NCBI RefSeq assembly: GCF_004343075.1
Contig: NZ_SLXP01000009.1
Coordinates: forward strand, 1-64,000
Reading direction: 5' to 3'
Source: Rhodovulum marinum
Lineage (GTDB): Bacteria > Pseudomonadota > Alphaproteobacteria > Rhodobacterales > Rhodobacteraceae
DNA length: 64,000 nt
The notes beneath the pieces were generated by a model. It saw nothing but the letters and a program-made list of their open reading frames with translations. It did not search any database and was not told where the DNA came from. Numbering within the stretch: the stretch's first letter is position 1; every line of letters begins with the position of its first letter. Below are positions 35,738 to 44,712 of the stretch, one piece after another. Both the position numbers and the translations under genes were made by a program.

Positions 35738-36724
35738 CTAAAGCATGCTCGGCACGACAAGGTCCGGCGGGCGGTGCCCGTCGGCAAAGGTCTTGATATT
35801 GATGATGACCTTTTCGCCCATCTCGATCCGCCCCTCGACGGTCGCGGATCCCATATGCGGCAACAGCACCACGTTCGGCAATTCGCGCAGGCGCGGGTTG
35901 ATCTCGTGACCATGCTCGAACACGTCCAGCCCCGCGCCCCCCAGTTCACCGGCCCGCAGCATCCGGGTCAGGGCGTTCTCGTCGATCACCTCGCCGCGCG
36001 AGGTGTTCACGATCACCGCGTCGGGCTTCATCAGTTTCAGCCGCCGCGCGTTCATCAAATGGAAGGTGGACGGCGTGTGCGGGCAGTTGATCGACAGCAC
36101 GTCCATCCGGCTGACCATCTGGTCGAGGCTGTCCCAATAGGTCGCTTCCAGCTCGTCCTCGATCTCGGGGCGCAGCCGCTTGCGGTTGTGATAATGGACC
36201 TGCATCCCGAAGACGCGCGCACGCCGTGCCACCGCCTGCCCGATCCGGCCCATCCCCAGGATACCCAGCCGCCGCCCGCCGATGCGCCCGCCCATGAAAG
36301 CGGTGGGCGCCCAGCCATGCCAGGCCCCCGACTGCATCACGTGCAGGCCCTCGGGAATGCGGCGCGTGACCGCCAGCATCAGCGCAATGGTCATGTCCGC
36401 GGTGTCCTCGGTCACCACGCCCGGCGTGTTCGACACGAGAATCCCGCGCTGCCGCGCGGTCTGAACGTCCAGGTGGTCGATTCCCGCGCCGTAATTGGCG
36501 ATCAGCTTCAGCCGGTCGCCCGCCGCGGCCAGCATCGCCTGGTCGATCTGGTCGGTCACGCAGGGCACCAGAACATCGGCCCGCCGCATCGCCTCGACCA
36601 GGTCCTCGCGGCTCATCTTGCGGTCGGGGGCGTTCAACTCGACGTCGAACAGCTCCTTCATCCGGGTCTCGACCGGCTCCGGCAGGCGTCGCGTCACGAC
36701 AACACTCAGGCGTTGAGCGGGCAT
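35738..36724 (-). CDS. D-2-hydroxyacid dehydrogenase (glycerate dehydrogenase / hydroxypyruvate reductase type)
   Basis: 328 residues from ATG 36724, which has GGAGGAG upstream. The frame extension to 36934 overlaps the divergent SH3 gene and was rejected. NAD-binding LGILGMGRIGQAVARRA with an Arg-rich loop (HNRKRLRP) suggests NADP use. The catalytic residues appear as NTSRGEVID (Arg), the Glu of FEHGHEINPRL and the His of LPHMGSAT. Converts 2-keto acids such as glyoxylate or hydroxypyruvate to D-hydroxyacids. First gene of the unit that continues with the two GT39 genes; a metabolic link is not obvious. Confidence 0.88.
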   Translation of the reverse strand: MPAQRLSVVVTRRLPEPVETRMKELFDVELNAPDRKMSREDLVEAMRRADVLVPCVTDQIDQAMLAAAGDRLKLIANYGAGIDHLDVQTARQRGILVSNTPGVVTEDTADMTIALMLAVTRRIPEGLHVMQSGAWHGWAPTAFMGGRIGGRRLGILGMGRIGQAVARRARVFGMQVHYHNRKRLRPEIEDELEATYWDSLDQMVSRMDVLSINCPHTPSTFHLMNARRLKLMKPDAVIVNTSRGEVIDENALTRMLRAGELGGAGLDVFEHGHEINPRLRELPNVVLLPHMGSATVEGRIEMGEKVIINIKTFADGHRPPDLVVPSML

Positions 36725-36824
36725 CCCGGGGTCTCCTCCAGCTTTCCAATCGCGGGTGTCAGTGGCAAACTGTCCGAGATCGGGGCGCGGCACAAGACCC
36801 CGGGCAGGAACGGGCAGAACACGA

Positions 36825-37343
36825 ATGGCAAATCGGGTCGCCGGACGGGCCGCAGGCGCGGTGCTGGCATGGCTTATCATCCTGTCGGGCCTGGCGGCGC
36901 CGGGGCTTGCGGCCGAACGCGGGCAGGTCACCAACCTGCCGCTGCCGCGCTATGTCTCGCTCAAGGCGGCCGAGGGCAACGTGCGCCGCGGCCCCAGCCT
37001 CAGCCACCGCATCGACTGGGTCTACAAGCGCCGCGGCGTGCCGCTGCAGATCACCGCCGAATACGGCCACTGGCGCCGCGTCCGTGACAAGGACGGCGCG
37101 GGCGGCTGGATGCATTACTCACTGCTCTCGGGCGTGCGTACGGTGATCGTCGAGGACGACATGCTGCCGCTGCTGCGCCTGCCGCAACCCGACGCGCAGG
37201 TGCTGGCCCGGGCCGAACTGGGCGTGATCGCGCGGCTGGGCGAATGCCGGCCCGCCTGGTGCCGGATCACCGCGGACGGGCGGTCGGGCTGGGTGCCGAA
37301 ATCCGCGCTTTGGGGCGTTGGGCCCGACGAGATCCGCGAGTAG
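36825..37343 (+). CDS. exported protein with two bacterial SH3 domains
   Basis: 172 residues from ATG 36825. Signal sequence 1-29 (cleavage after LAA). Two SH3b repeats: about 38-95 (EGNVRRGPSLSHRIDWVYKRRG ... GGWMHYSLLSG) and 100-165 (VIARLGECRPAWCRITADGRSGWVPKSALWGV). SH3b modules bind peptide or peptidoglycan, so a cell-wall role is likely. Divergent from the dehydrogenase across 100 bp; 63 bp before the cation transporter. Confidence 0.85.
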   Translation: MANRVAGRAAGAVLAWLIILSGLAAPGLAAERGQVTNLPLPRYVSLKAAEGNVRRGPSLSHRIDWVYKRRGVPLQITAEYGHWRRVRDKDGAGGWMHYSLLSGVRTVIVEDDMLPLLRLPQPDAQVLARAELGVIARLGECRPAWCRITADGRSGWVPKSALWGVGPDEIRE

Positions 37344-37406
37344 GCTTGCGGCCTCGGCGCCTCGCTTGCTACTCCGGGGTCACCTTCGCGCCCAAAGGCC
37401 CCGCCC

Positions 37407-38288
37407 ATGCCCCATGCCACCCGCCTGAACCTGTCCGCCGGGATCGCCTCGGTCATCACCGCGCTGGCGCTGGTGGGGCTCAAACTGTGGGCACTCGGCG
37501 AAACGCAATCGCTGTCGGTCGCGGCCTCGCTGGCCGACAGCGCGCTCGACCTGATGATGTCGCTGGGTGCGCTGGCGGCGATCTTCTACGCCGCGCGGCC
37601 GCCCGACGACGATCACGCCTTCGGCCATTCCTCGGCCGAGGATCTCGCCGCGCTGGGACAGGCGGTGTTCATCCTCGCCTCGGCCGGCGTGATCGCGTTC
37701 GCCGCGATCGGGCGGCTGACCGCGGACGCCCCGGTTCCGCTGACCGCCGAGGGGCGCGGGATCGTGGCCATGACACTGTCGATCCTGCTGACACTCGCGC
37801 TGGTCCTGTGGCAGCGCCGCGTCGCGGCACGCACCGGCAACCGGGTGGTGCGTGCCGATTCGCTGCACTATCTCGGCGATCTTCTGCCCAATCTCGGCGC
37901 GATCCTCGCGCTCTGGGCCTCGGCGCAGTTCGGCCTGGTGCGGCTGGACGCGGCCATCGCGCTGGCCGCGGCGGCCATGCTGGCGGTGGGCGCGCTGGGC
38001 ATCGGCAAGGGCGCCTGGGACGCGCTGATGGACCGCGCCGCCGACCCCGACGTGATCGCCCGGATCGAGTCGCTCGCCCGCAGCCAGCCGGGCGTCCACG
38101 GCTTTCACGACCTCAAGACCCGGCGCGCGGGCAGCCGGCTGTTCGTGAACCTGCACGTGGAACTGGACGGGCAGCAAAGCCTGAACGCCGCGCACGCCAT
38201 CGGCGCCGCCCTGAAACACGCGATTCTCGCCGAATTCCCGGGCACCGACGTGATCATCCATTTCGATCCGGTCCGGGACGGTGACTGA
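37407..38288 (+). CDS. cation diffusion facilitator (FieF-like)
   Basis: 293 residues. Six membrane segments followed by a cytosolic ferredoxin-like metal domain. The TM2 metal site is D44-x3-D48 (ADSALDLMMS) and the TM5 site is in RADSLHYLGDLLPN, as in FieF/YiiP. It exports Zn(II), Fe(II) or related ions in exchange for protons. The tail contains HVELDGQQSLNAAHAIG and the HFDP motif. Followed by dispersed repeat copy B. Confidence 0.9.
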   Translation: MPHATRLNLSAGIASVITALALVGLKLWALGETQSLSVAASLADSALDLMMSLGALAAIFYAARPPDDDHAFGHSSAEDLAALGQAVFILASAGVIAFAAIGRLTADAPVPLTAEGRGIVAMTLSILLTLALVLWQRRVAARTGNRVVRADSLHYLGDLLPNLGAILALWASAQFGLVRLDAAIALAAAAMLAVGALGIGKGAWDALMDRAADPDVIARIESLARSQPGVHGFHDLKTRRAGSRLFVNLHVELDGQQSLNAAHAIGAALKHAILAEFPGTDVIIHFDPVRDGD

Positions 38289-38293
38289 CGGCG

Positions 38294-38330
38294 TCTTTTT
38301 CTTGGTGGAAATACTCCCTGCGCGGCGCGC
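38294..38330 (+). repeat. dispersed intergenic repeat, copy B (head only)
   Basis: TCTTTTTCTTGGTGGAAATA followed by CTCCC and a GC-rich tail, in the 50 bp between the convergent cation transporter and MoeB-like genes. The T-rich head matches copy A (21178 on) and, more loosely, copy C. The GC hairpin body is absent. Confidence 0.6.
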
Positions 38331-38338
38331 ATCCGCCG

Positions 38339-39388
38339 TCAGGCGGATTTGACGCCATCACAGACCGGGCAGTCCGCCCGCCGTTTCAGCGCGATCCCCC
38401 GCGTCTCGCCATACAGCGCGTCATAGATCAGCATCCGGCCACCCAGCCCCGCGCCCGCCCCGGTCAGCGCCTTGACCGCCTCGACCGCCATCATCGCCCC
38501 CATCACGCCGGGCAGCGGGCCGACAACGCCCGCCTCGGCGCAGGACGGCGCCAGCCCCGGCGCCGGGGCCTGCGGAAAGACGCAGGCGTAACACGGCGTG
38601 CCGCGAGCAGGGTCATACAGGCTGATCTGGCCTTCCCACTGGCTGATCGCGGCGGCGATCAGCGGCTTGCCCAAGGCGACCGCCACCCGGTTGGCCAACT
38701 CGCGCGTCTCGAAATTGTCCGAGCCGTCCAGGATCAGGTCGTATTCCGCGAACAGCGCCCGCGCGGTTTCCTCGTCCAGCCGCCGGTTATAGGGCCGGAC
38801 CTCGACAAAGGGGTTCTGCGCCTCGACCGCCGCCTTGGCCGAGAACACCTTGGGCATCCCGATCCGCCCGTCGATGTGGATCACCTGCCGCTGCAGGTTG
38901 GAATTCGCCACGTTGTCGTCGTCGATCACCCCCAACGTGCCGACCCCGGCCGCGCCCAGGTACAACAGCGCGGGCGAACCAAGCCCCCCCGCCCCGATCA
39001 CCAGGACCTTGGCCTGTTTCAGCGCCTTCTGCCCCGGCCCGCCGATCTCGCGCAGGACGATATGGCGGGCGTAGCGGTCCAGTTCCGCCGGCCGGAAGGT
39101 GCCGGGCTGGGGGGCCGAGGCGGCCTCGGGTTTCTGCGCCCGGCGCTTCAGGGCGCGCAACCCCGCGCGATAGGCCAGCACCGCCGCCACCGCCAGCCCC
39201 AGCGCGAACCACCCCTCGGGCGTGCCGCCAAGGGCGCGTTTCAGCGGGTGGGTCGCGGGCATCAGCACCTGCACTCCCAACACGCCCAGGTACAGCGCAC
39301 CGATCATCGCCCAGCGCGCGCGCCGGGAAACCTTCATCAGCGCGCACAGCCCCCAAAGCGCCAGCGCCAACCCCAGCACAAGCCCCAT
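38339..39388 (-). CDS. membrane-anchored MoeB/ThiF/HesA-family adenylyltransferase
   Basis: 349 residues. Residues 1-85 contain two to three hydrophobic segments and a basic linker, unlike soluble E. coli MoeB. The E1-like domain follows: VIGAGGLGSPALLYLGAAGVGTLGVIDDD, NLQRQVIH and LILDGSDNFETRELAN. The zinc cysteines are CYAC (about residue 267) and CPVC near the C-terminus. No rhodanese domain. It should adenylate the C-terminal glycine of MoaD- or ThiS-like sulphur carriers. ATG 39388 shares one base with the dut stop, in the unit coaBC-dut-moeB. Confidence 0.88.
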   Translation of the reverse strand: MGLVLGLALALWGLCALMKVSRRARWAMIGALYLGVLGVQVLMPATHPLKRALGGTPEGWFALGLAVAAVLAYRAGLRALKRRAQKPEAASAPQPGTFRPAELDRYARHIVLREIGGPGQKALKQAKVLVIGAGGLGSPALLYLGAAGVGTLGVIDDDNVANSNLQRQVIHIDGRIGMPKVFSAKAAVEAQNPFVEVRPYNRRLDEETARALFAEYDLILDGSDNFETRELANRVAVALGKPLIAAAISQWEGQISLYDPARGTPCYACVFPQAPAPGLAPSCAEAGVVGPLPGVMGAMMAVEAVKALTGAGAGLGGRMLIYDALYGETRGIALKRRADCPVCDGVKSA

Positions 39389-39855
39389 CAGCCGCGCCCC
39401 GTCGACCCGAAGCCGCCCTCGCCGCGTGCCGTCGCCTCCAGCGCGTCGACCACCGCGAACTCGGCCTGCACCACGGGGGCCACGATCATCTGCGCAATCC
39501 TGTCACCATGGTGAATGGTGTAGGGCGCCCCCCCGAGGTTGACCAGCAGCACGCCCAAGGGTCCGCGATAATCGCTGTCGATGGTGCCGGGCGTATTGGG
39601 CAACGTGATCCCGTGTTTCAGCGCCAATCCCGACCGTGGCCGGACCTGCACCTCGAACCCGGGCGGAAAGGCCATGCGGAACCCGGTCGGCACGATTCGG
39701 CGCTCCATCGGGGCCAGGGTGAAGCCCGCCGCGCGGATATCGGCGGGCAGGTTGGCGCGGATATCCGCCCCCGCCGCCCCCGCGGTCTGATAGGACGGCA
39801 GCGGCAGGTCGCGATCGGCCCAGTCCTCCCACACGATCCTCAGCGTGGGTCTCAT
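39388..39855 (-). CDS. dut: dUTP diphosphatase
   Basis: 155 residues, trimeric dUTPase. Family motifs in order: [22 protein letters not shown] (motif 2), [17 protein letters not shown] (motif 3 with the catalytic Asp), GDRIAQMIV and the C-terminal [11 protein letters not shown]-loop-like motif 5. Removes dUTP and supplies dUMP for thymidylate synthesis. Overlaps coaBC by 4 nt; the order coaBC-dut is widespread. Confidence 0.97.
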   Translation of the reverse strand: MRPTLRIVWEDWADRDLPLPSYQTAGAAGADIRANLPADIRAAGFTLAPMERRIVPTGFRMAFPPGFEVQVRPRSGLALKHGITLPNTPGTIDSDYRGPLGVLLVNLGGAPYTIHHGDRIAQMIVAPVVQAEFAVVDALEATARGEGGFGSTGRG

Positions 39856-41048
39856 GCCAACGCCTCGGCGATCCGCTGGGCCAGGCGCCCCGCGACCTCG
39901 TCCTTGCTCAGGCGCGGCCAGGTCTCGGCGCCCTCGGCGGTGATCAGCGTCACCTCGTTCTCGGCGCCGCCCATGATGCCGGTCGCGGGCGACACGTCAT
40001 TCGCCACGATCCAGTCACAGGCCTTGCGGTCGCGCTTGGCGCGGGCATGGGCCTCGACGTCATGGGTTTCGGCGGCAAAGCCCACCACAAGGCGGGGCCG
40101 CCCCTCGGACATGCCGGCCACGGTCGCCAGGATGTCCGGGTTTTCCGCGAATTCCAGCGCGGGCGCGAGGCCGGTTCCATCCTTCTTCATCTTCTGGCCA
40201 GCCGCGTTTGCCACGCGCCAGTCCGCCACGGCGGCGGCGAACACGGCGGCATCGGCGGGAAGTGCTGCCTGAACCGCCTCCAGCATCTCGCGCGCGGTTT
40301 CCACGCGCACCACCTCGACGCCTGCGGGCGGCGGTACGGTCGCGGGGCCCGTCACGAACACGACCTCGGCCCCCAGCCCCGCCAAGGCCCGCGCGATCGA
40401 CGTGCCCTGCGCCCCCGACGAGCGGTTGGCGATATAGCGCACCGGGTCGATGGGCTCATGCGTGGGCCCCGACGTCACCACGACCCGCCGCCCCCGCAAG
40501 GGACCGCCCGCCAGCGCCGCCTCGATCGCGGCCAGGATCTCGGGCACCTCGGCCATGCGCCCCGGCCCGTATTCGCCGCAGGCCATGTCCCCCTCGTTCG
40601 GGCCGACGAAGGCCACGCCGTCACCACGCAAGGTCGCCACGTTCCGCTGCGTCGCCGGGTGCTGCCACATGCGCACGTTCATCGCGGGGGCGACCAGAAC
40701 CGCCTTGTCAGTCGCCAAAAGCAGGGTCGAGGCCAGGTCGTCGGCCTGCCCCCCGGCCATCTTCGCCAGCAGGTTGGCCGTGGCCGGTGCCACCACCACC
40801 AGGTCGGCCGCGCGCGACAGCTGGATATGGCCCATCTCGGCCTCGTCGGTCAGATCGAACAGGTCGCGATAGACCTTTTCGCCCGCCAAGGCCGACAGCG
40901 ACAGCGGCGTGACGAACTGTTCGGCCGCGCGCGTCATCACCGGGATCACCCCCGCGCCGCGTTCGCGCAACCGGCGGATCAGGTCCAGCACCTTGTAGGC
41001 GGCGATCCCGCCCGAGACGATCAGCAGAATGCGTTTGCCCGCCAGCAT
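39852..41048 (-). CDS. coaBC: phosphopantothenoylcysteine decarboxylase / phosphopantothenate--cysteine ligase
   Basis: 398 residues from ATG 41048 ([19 protein letters not shown]). The open frame continues upstream but without family sequence. The CoaC half binds FMN ([21 protein letters not shown] with the catalytic-region N-M, and GEYGPGRM). The CoaB half has [36 protein letters not shown] (Lys) and FAAETHD. Performs two successive steps from phosphopantothenate toward coenzyme A. Confidence 0.96.
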   Translation of the reverse strand: MLAGKRILLIVSGGIAAYKVLDLIRRLRERGAGVIPVMTRAAEQFVTPLSLSALAGEKVYRDLFDLTDEAEMGHIQLSRAADLVVVAPATANLLAKMAGGQADDLASTLLLATDKAVLVAPAMNVRMWQHPATQRNVATLRGDGVAFVGPNEGDMACGEYGPGRMAEVPEILAAIEAALAGGPLRGRRVVVTSGPTHEPIDPVRYIANRSSGAQGTSIARALAGLGAEVVFVTGPATVPPPAGVEVVRVETAREMLEAVQAALPADAAVFAAAVADWRVANAAGQKMKKDGTGLAPALEFAENPDILATVAGMSEGRPRLVVGFAAETHDVEAHARAKRDRKACDWIVANDVSPATGIMGGAENEVTLITAEGAETWPRLSKDEVAGRLAQRIAEALA

Positions 41049-41110
41049 GGGTCCGCCCCCCTGGAAACCGCAATGGCCCTGTCTAGGCCGCGCCCCGGGC
41101 CGAGACAAGT

Positions 41111-41929
41111 TCAGTTGGCCCGGAATGCCTCGCACGGGTCGGGGCGTTCGGCCGGATCGGTCACCAGCCACAGGTCGAAGGGCGGCGCCGCGTCGGGGCT
41201 GGACTCGAGCTGGCCGATGGCGATCACCCGGGCCTCGGGCGCCACCCGGGCCAGCGGCCGGGCCAGCCCCCAATCGGTGCGCGCATGCCCGTTGCCGGTG
41301 ATCACCGCCACCGGGCCGCCGGTCTCGTCCAGCGCCACGCGCACCGCGCGGGCAAGGGCCGCATCGCGCAGCCGCTGCGCCTCGACCATGCCGCCCATCA
41401 TCTCGGCGGGCATGGCGTTGCAATGGGCCTCCATCTGGCCGGCTTCGCGGGCGGCCTGTTCATCCGCGGGCAGATCTTCGGTCAGCCCATAGGCCGCGGC
41501 CTCGTCGCCGAAGACCGCCGCCGCCCCCTCGCCCACCGACCGGCGCACGTCGCCGCGGGGCAGGGCCGCGCCATAGATGGCCGCCCCGGGGGCGGCGGTG
41601 AAGATCGGGTGATACATCGCGAAATCGGGCCAGCCCGACTCGGCCCAGCCCAGCGCCGCACCCAGCGCGCCGGCATCGCCGCGCAAGTCCGGCGTTACCC
41701 GCGCGGCCTGCTCGGGTGTCAGCATCTCGAACACCAGCGCCCGGGGGGTCAGCGCAGCCACCGCGGCGGCCTGGTGGTCGTGATGGATCGGGTTGTCGTG
41801 GATTTCGCCCAGGATCACCACATCGGCATCGGGCAGATTGGACATGGCCGCCGGGGCGATCTGCTCGGCCCCGGCGGCGGTCGCAACATTCAGCGCGGCA
41901 AGCGCGCCCAGAACGAACAGGTGTCTCAC
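41111..41929 (-). CDS. ChaN-like protein (haem-binding uptake / Tiki superfamily)
   Basis: 272 residues with a signal sequence 1-21 (no lipobox Cys, unlike classical ChaN lipoproteins). ADVVILGEIHDNPIHHDHQ and VFEMLTPEQA are the paired GExH / FEM signatures of the ChaN/EreA/Tiki fold. VAVITGNGHARTDWGL supplies the conserved GxxH. ChaN proteins bind haem as dimers and may help haem uptake. GTG start overlaps the rpoHII stop (GTGA), so expression should follow the stress sigma factor. Confidence 0.8.
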   Translation of the reverse strand: MRHLFVLGALAALNVATAAGAEQIAPAAMSNLPDADVVILGEIHDNPIHHDHQAAAVAALTPRALVFEMLTPEQAARVTPDLRGDAGALGAALGWAESGWPDFAMYHPIFTAAPGAAIYGAALPRGDVRRSVGEGAAAVFGDEAAAYGLTEDLPADEQAAREAGQMEAHCNAMPAEMMGGMVEAQRLRDAALARAVRVALDETGGPVAVITGNGHARTDWGLARPLARVAPEARVIAIGQLESSPDAAPPFDLWLVTDPAERPDPCEAFRAN

Positions 41930-42801
41930 GAGAGGAAGTGATGCACCTCACTCGACGTCGCTTCAAGGCTCTTGCGCATCTTTCCGAATGCCGCAGCTTC
42001 CAGCTGGCGCACGCGCTCCTTGGACAGGCCCAGCTCGTTGCCCAGGCTTTCAAGGGTTCGCGGCTCGTCGCGCAGCTTGCGTTCGCGCACGATGAAACGT
42101 TCGCGTTCGTTCAATTCGGACAGCGCGCCCACCAGCCACTCGCGCAGCTGGGCCCGGTCGCGGCCGGTTTCGACGATATCGGCGGCCTGCTCGGCGTCGT
42201 CCTCGATGGTTTCGATCCACTCGCGGCCTTCCTCGTCGGTGGACTGCGTCGCGTTCAGCGAGAAATCGGACCCGGCCAGTCGGCCCTCCATCATCTCGAC
42301 ATCGGCCAGCGGCACGCCCACCTCGGTCGCGATCATCTGGCGCAACTGGTGCCGGTCGAGGATCTCGCCCCGCGCTGTCGCCTCGCGCTCCAGTCGGGCC
42401 TGCACGCGGCGCATGTTGAAGAACAGCGATTTCTGGCTGGAGGTGGACCCGGTGCGCACCATCGACCAGTTGCGCATCACGTAATCCTGGATGCTGGCCT
42501 TGATCCACCACACCGCGTAGGTCGAAAACCGAACGCCCCGGTCGGGGTCGAACTTGTCCGCCGCCTTCATCAGGCCAAGCGACGCCTCCTGGATCAGGTC
42601 GCTCATCGGCGCGCCATAGCGTTTGAACTTGGCCGCCATCGAGATAGCCAGGCGCATGTAGGCGGTGATCAGCCGGTGCAGCGCCGCCTCGTCACGCTCG
42701 TCCCGCCAGGCATAGGCAAGCCGCAGTTCCGTTTCGGCATCCAACAATTCGGCCTTCATGGCCGTGCGCGACAAGGTGTTCGCGTCGTAGTCGAGAGCCA
42801 T
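41926..42801 (-). CDS. rpoH2: RNA polymerase sigma factor, RpoHII type
   Basis: 291 residues from ATG 42801 (MALDYDANTLSRTAMKAELLDAE). Region 2: LITAYMRLAISMAAKFKRYG, LIQEASLGLMKAADKFDP and RFSTYAVWWIKASIQDYVMRNWSMVR. The QKSLFFNMRRVQ block of the RpoH family follows, and region 4 has ERERFIVRERKLRDEPRTLESLGNELGLSKERVRQLE. The sequence is closest in memory to Rhodobacter RpoHII, which controls singlet-oxygen and oxidative stress genes downstream of sigma-E (RpoE-ChrR). A sigma-E consensus promoter lies 53-82 bp upstream. The ChaN-like gene is coupled behind it. Confidence 0.95.
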   Translation of the reverse strand: MALDYDANTLSRTAMKAELLDAETELRLAYAWRDERDEAALHRLITAYMRLAISMAAKFKRYGAPMSDLIQEASLGLMKAADKFDPDRGVRFSTYAVWWIKASIQDYVMRNWSMVRTGSTSSQKSLFFNMRRVQARLEREATARGEILDRHQLRQMIATEVGVPLADVEMMEGRLAGSDFSLNATQSTDEEGREWIETIEDDAEQAADIVETGRDRAQLREWLVGALSELNERERFIVRERKLRDEPRTLESLGNELGLSKERVRQLEAAAFGKMRKSLEATSSEVHHFLS

Positions 42802-42853
42802 CCTAACCCCCCGGTTATGTTTCGCGGTTCTTCCGGTTCCCAGTGTTTGCCTG

Positions 42854-42883
42854 TGTCTACGTGCGCCGGATGGAAACGGATCA
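42854..42883 (-). promoter_or_regulatory. sigma-E (RpoE) promoter of rpoHII
   Basis: Read on the minus strand: TGATCC (42883-42878), an 18-bp spacer, then TAGACA (42859-42854). TGATCC-N18-TA is the RpoE consensus worked out in Rhodobacter sphaeroides. Transcription would start near 42847, giving a leader of about 45 nt before the rpoHII ATG. It fits the known RpoE to RpoHII cascade. Confidence 0.8.
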
Positions 42884-43126
42884 CTCTTGCCGCGAATATT
42901 TGCATCGAATGCTTCGCACGGAAGCTGTGCGTAAATGCGCGGATAACCTTCGGCCCGCATGCCCGGCCAATTCGCTGCATCACGCGCACGGCGCCGCCTG
43001 CTGCAGCCGGCCCGGCGCATCGCGCATGCAGGGGACGTCGGAGCGCCATCTCTTCGGCATGTGCGACCCCCGCTGCCGCGACAAAACGGCAAAAGACCCA
43101 GAAGCCTTGCCCACCGTCATGGAAAT

Positions 43127-43165
43127 TTACCATTCGGTAACCAAGCCGGCGTAGCCGTTAACCAT
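43127..43165 (+). promoter_or_regulatory. CtrA-like motif cluster upstream of comM
   Basis: TTACC-ATTC-GGTAA is an inverted repeat (43127-43140). GGTAACCA (43136-43143) and GTTAACCA (43157-43164) are near-identical direct repeats 21 bp apart, two helical turns. TTAACCAT (43158-43165) equals the CtrA half-site known in alphaproteobacteria. The last copy ends 20 bp before the comM ATG. Confidence 0.45.
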
Positions 43166-43185
43166 TCCTGACGCGGGAGCGAAGA

Positions 43186-44697
43186 ATGGTGGCGCGGGCC
43201 TACACGGTGGCCTTCGAAGGGGTCGAGGCCAAGCTGGTCGAGGTGCAATGTTCGGTCTCGGCCGGGTTGCCGGCCTTTTCCATCGTGGGCCTGCCCGACA
43301 AGGCGGTCAGCGAGGCGCGTGACCGGCTGCGCGCGGCGCTGGTGGCGATGGGCGTGGCGCTGCCGTCCAAGCGGATCACGGTGAACCTGTCGCCTGCCGA
43401 CCTGCCCAAGGAAGGCTCGCATTTCGATCTGCCGATCGCGGTGGCGCTGCTCGCCGCGCTCGACGTGATCCCACGCGACGCGGCCGAGGGCTGCGTCGCG
43501 CTGGGGGAACTCTCGCTCGACGGGCGGCTGGTGCCGGTGGTGGGGGCGCTGCCCGCCGCGATGGCCGCCGCCGAGGAGGACCGCGCGCTTTTGTGCCCGC
43601 GCGCCTGCGGCGCCGAGGCCGCCTGGGTCGGCGGCACCCAGGTGCTGGCCGCCCCCGACCTGACATCGGTGGTGCGCCACTTCACCGGCCAGGCGCCGCT
43701 GGCCCCCGCCGAACCGGGCGAGATGACGACCGGCCCCACACTGCGCGACCTGTCCGACGTCAAGGGCCAGGAACGCGCCAAGCGCGCGCTGGAAATCGCC
43801 GCAGCCGGGCGGCATCACATGCTGATGGTGGGCGCGCCCGGGTCGGGCAAGTCGATGCTGGCCGCGCGCATGCCCGGCATCCTGCCGCCGCTTTCGCCGG
43901 TCGAGGCGCTGGAAACCTCGATGATCCATTCGCTTGCGGGACTTCTGGACGAGGGCGGCATCTCGCGCCACCGCCCGTTTCGCGAACCGCACCACACCGC
44001 GTCCATGGCCGCCATCGTCGGCGGCGGGCGCGGCGCGAAACCGGGCGAGATCAGCCTGGCCCATAACGGCGTGCTGTTCATGGACGAATTCCCCGAATTC
44101 CCCCGCGCCGTGCTGGAAACACTCCGCCAACCCATCGAAACGGGCGAGGTCGTGGTGGCCCGCGCCAATGCCCACATGCGCTACCCCTGCCGCTTCCTGC
44201 TGGTCGCCGCCGCGAACCCCTGCAAATGCGGCTACCTCGCCGACCCCGCCCGCGCCTGCGCCCGCGTGCCCCAATGCGGCGAGGATTACCTTGGCCGCAT
44301 CTCGGGGCCCCTGATGGACAGGTTCGACCTGCGGGTCGAGGTGCCGCCCGTGGCCTATGCCGATCTCGACCTGCCCGCGACAGGCGAGCCCTCGGCCGCG
44401 GTCGCCGAACGCGTGGCCACCGCCCGCGCCCGGCAGACCGCGCGCTTTGACGGGCACGACGGCGTGCGCGTCAACGCCGAGGCCGAGGGCGCGCTGCTGG
44501 AACAGATCGCCACCCCCGACGCCGAGGGCAAGGCCCTGCTGGCGAAGGTTGCCGAACGCTTCGGGCTGTCGGCGCGGGGCTATCACCGGGTGCTGCGCGT
44601 GGCCCGCACCATCGCCGATCTCGACGGCGCCGATACCGTCGCCCGCCCGCACGTCGCCGAGGCGGTCAGCTTCCGGCTGTCGGTGGGCGAGCATTGA
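43186..44697 (+). CDS. comM: YifB/ComM-family Mg-chelatase-like AAA ATPase
   Basis: 503 residues. The N-terminal ChlI/Lon-S5-like domain (SIVGLPDKAVSEARDRLRAAL; GELSLDGRLVPVVGALPAA) is followed by an AAA module with Walker A GAPGSGKS and Walker B GVLFMDEFPEFPRAVLETLRQP. The zinc-binding cysteines follow in NPCKCGYLADPARACARVPQC. Ends with the Mg_chelatase_C domain (RFGLSARGYHRVLRVARTIADL). ComM is a hexameric helicase that drives branch migration of DNA taken up by transformation. In Rhodobacterales it may also serve gene-transfer-agent recipients. Confidence 0.93.
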   Translation: MVARAYTVAFEGVEAKLVEVQCSVSAGLPAFSIVGLPDKAVSEARDRLRAALVAMGVALPSKRITVNLSPADLPKEGSHFDLPIAVALLAALDVIPRDAAEGCVALGELSLDGRLVPVVGALPAAMAAAEEDRALLCPRACGAEAAWVGGTQVLAAPDLTSVVRHFTGQAPLAPAEPGEMTTGPTLRDLSDVKGQERAKRALEIAAAGRHHMLMVGAPGSGKSMLAARMPGILPPLSPVEALETSMIHSLAGLLDEGGISRHRPFREPHHTASMAAIVGGGRGAKPGEISLAHNGVLFMDEFPEFPRAVLETLRQPIETGEVVVARANAHMRYPCRFLLVAAANPCKCGYLADPARACARVPQCGEDYLGRISGPLMDRFDLRVEVPPVAYADLDLPATGEPSAAVAERVATARARQTARFDGHDGVRVNAEAEGALLEQIATPDAEGKALLAKVAERFGLSARGYHRVLRVARTIADLDGADTVARPHVAEAVSFRLSVGEH

Positions 44698-44712
44698 GCC
44701 CGCGGGCCAGCT

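Larger units (their letters stand above)
42802..43185. other. divergent regulatory region rpoHII - comM
   Basis: 384 bp with no credible gene. It holds the sigma-E promoter of rpoHII near its left end, and next to comM a cluster of TTACC/TTAACC motifs. Short open frames on the plus strand have no ribosome binding sites. Confidence 0.6.

Noticed and set aside
41046-41423. N-terminal extension of coaBC
   Set aside because: The family N-terminus starts exactly at ATG 41048; the sequence before it is the shadow of the ChaN-like gene.
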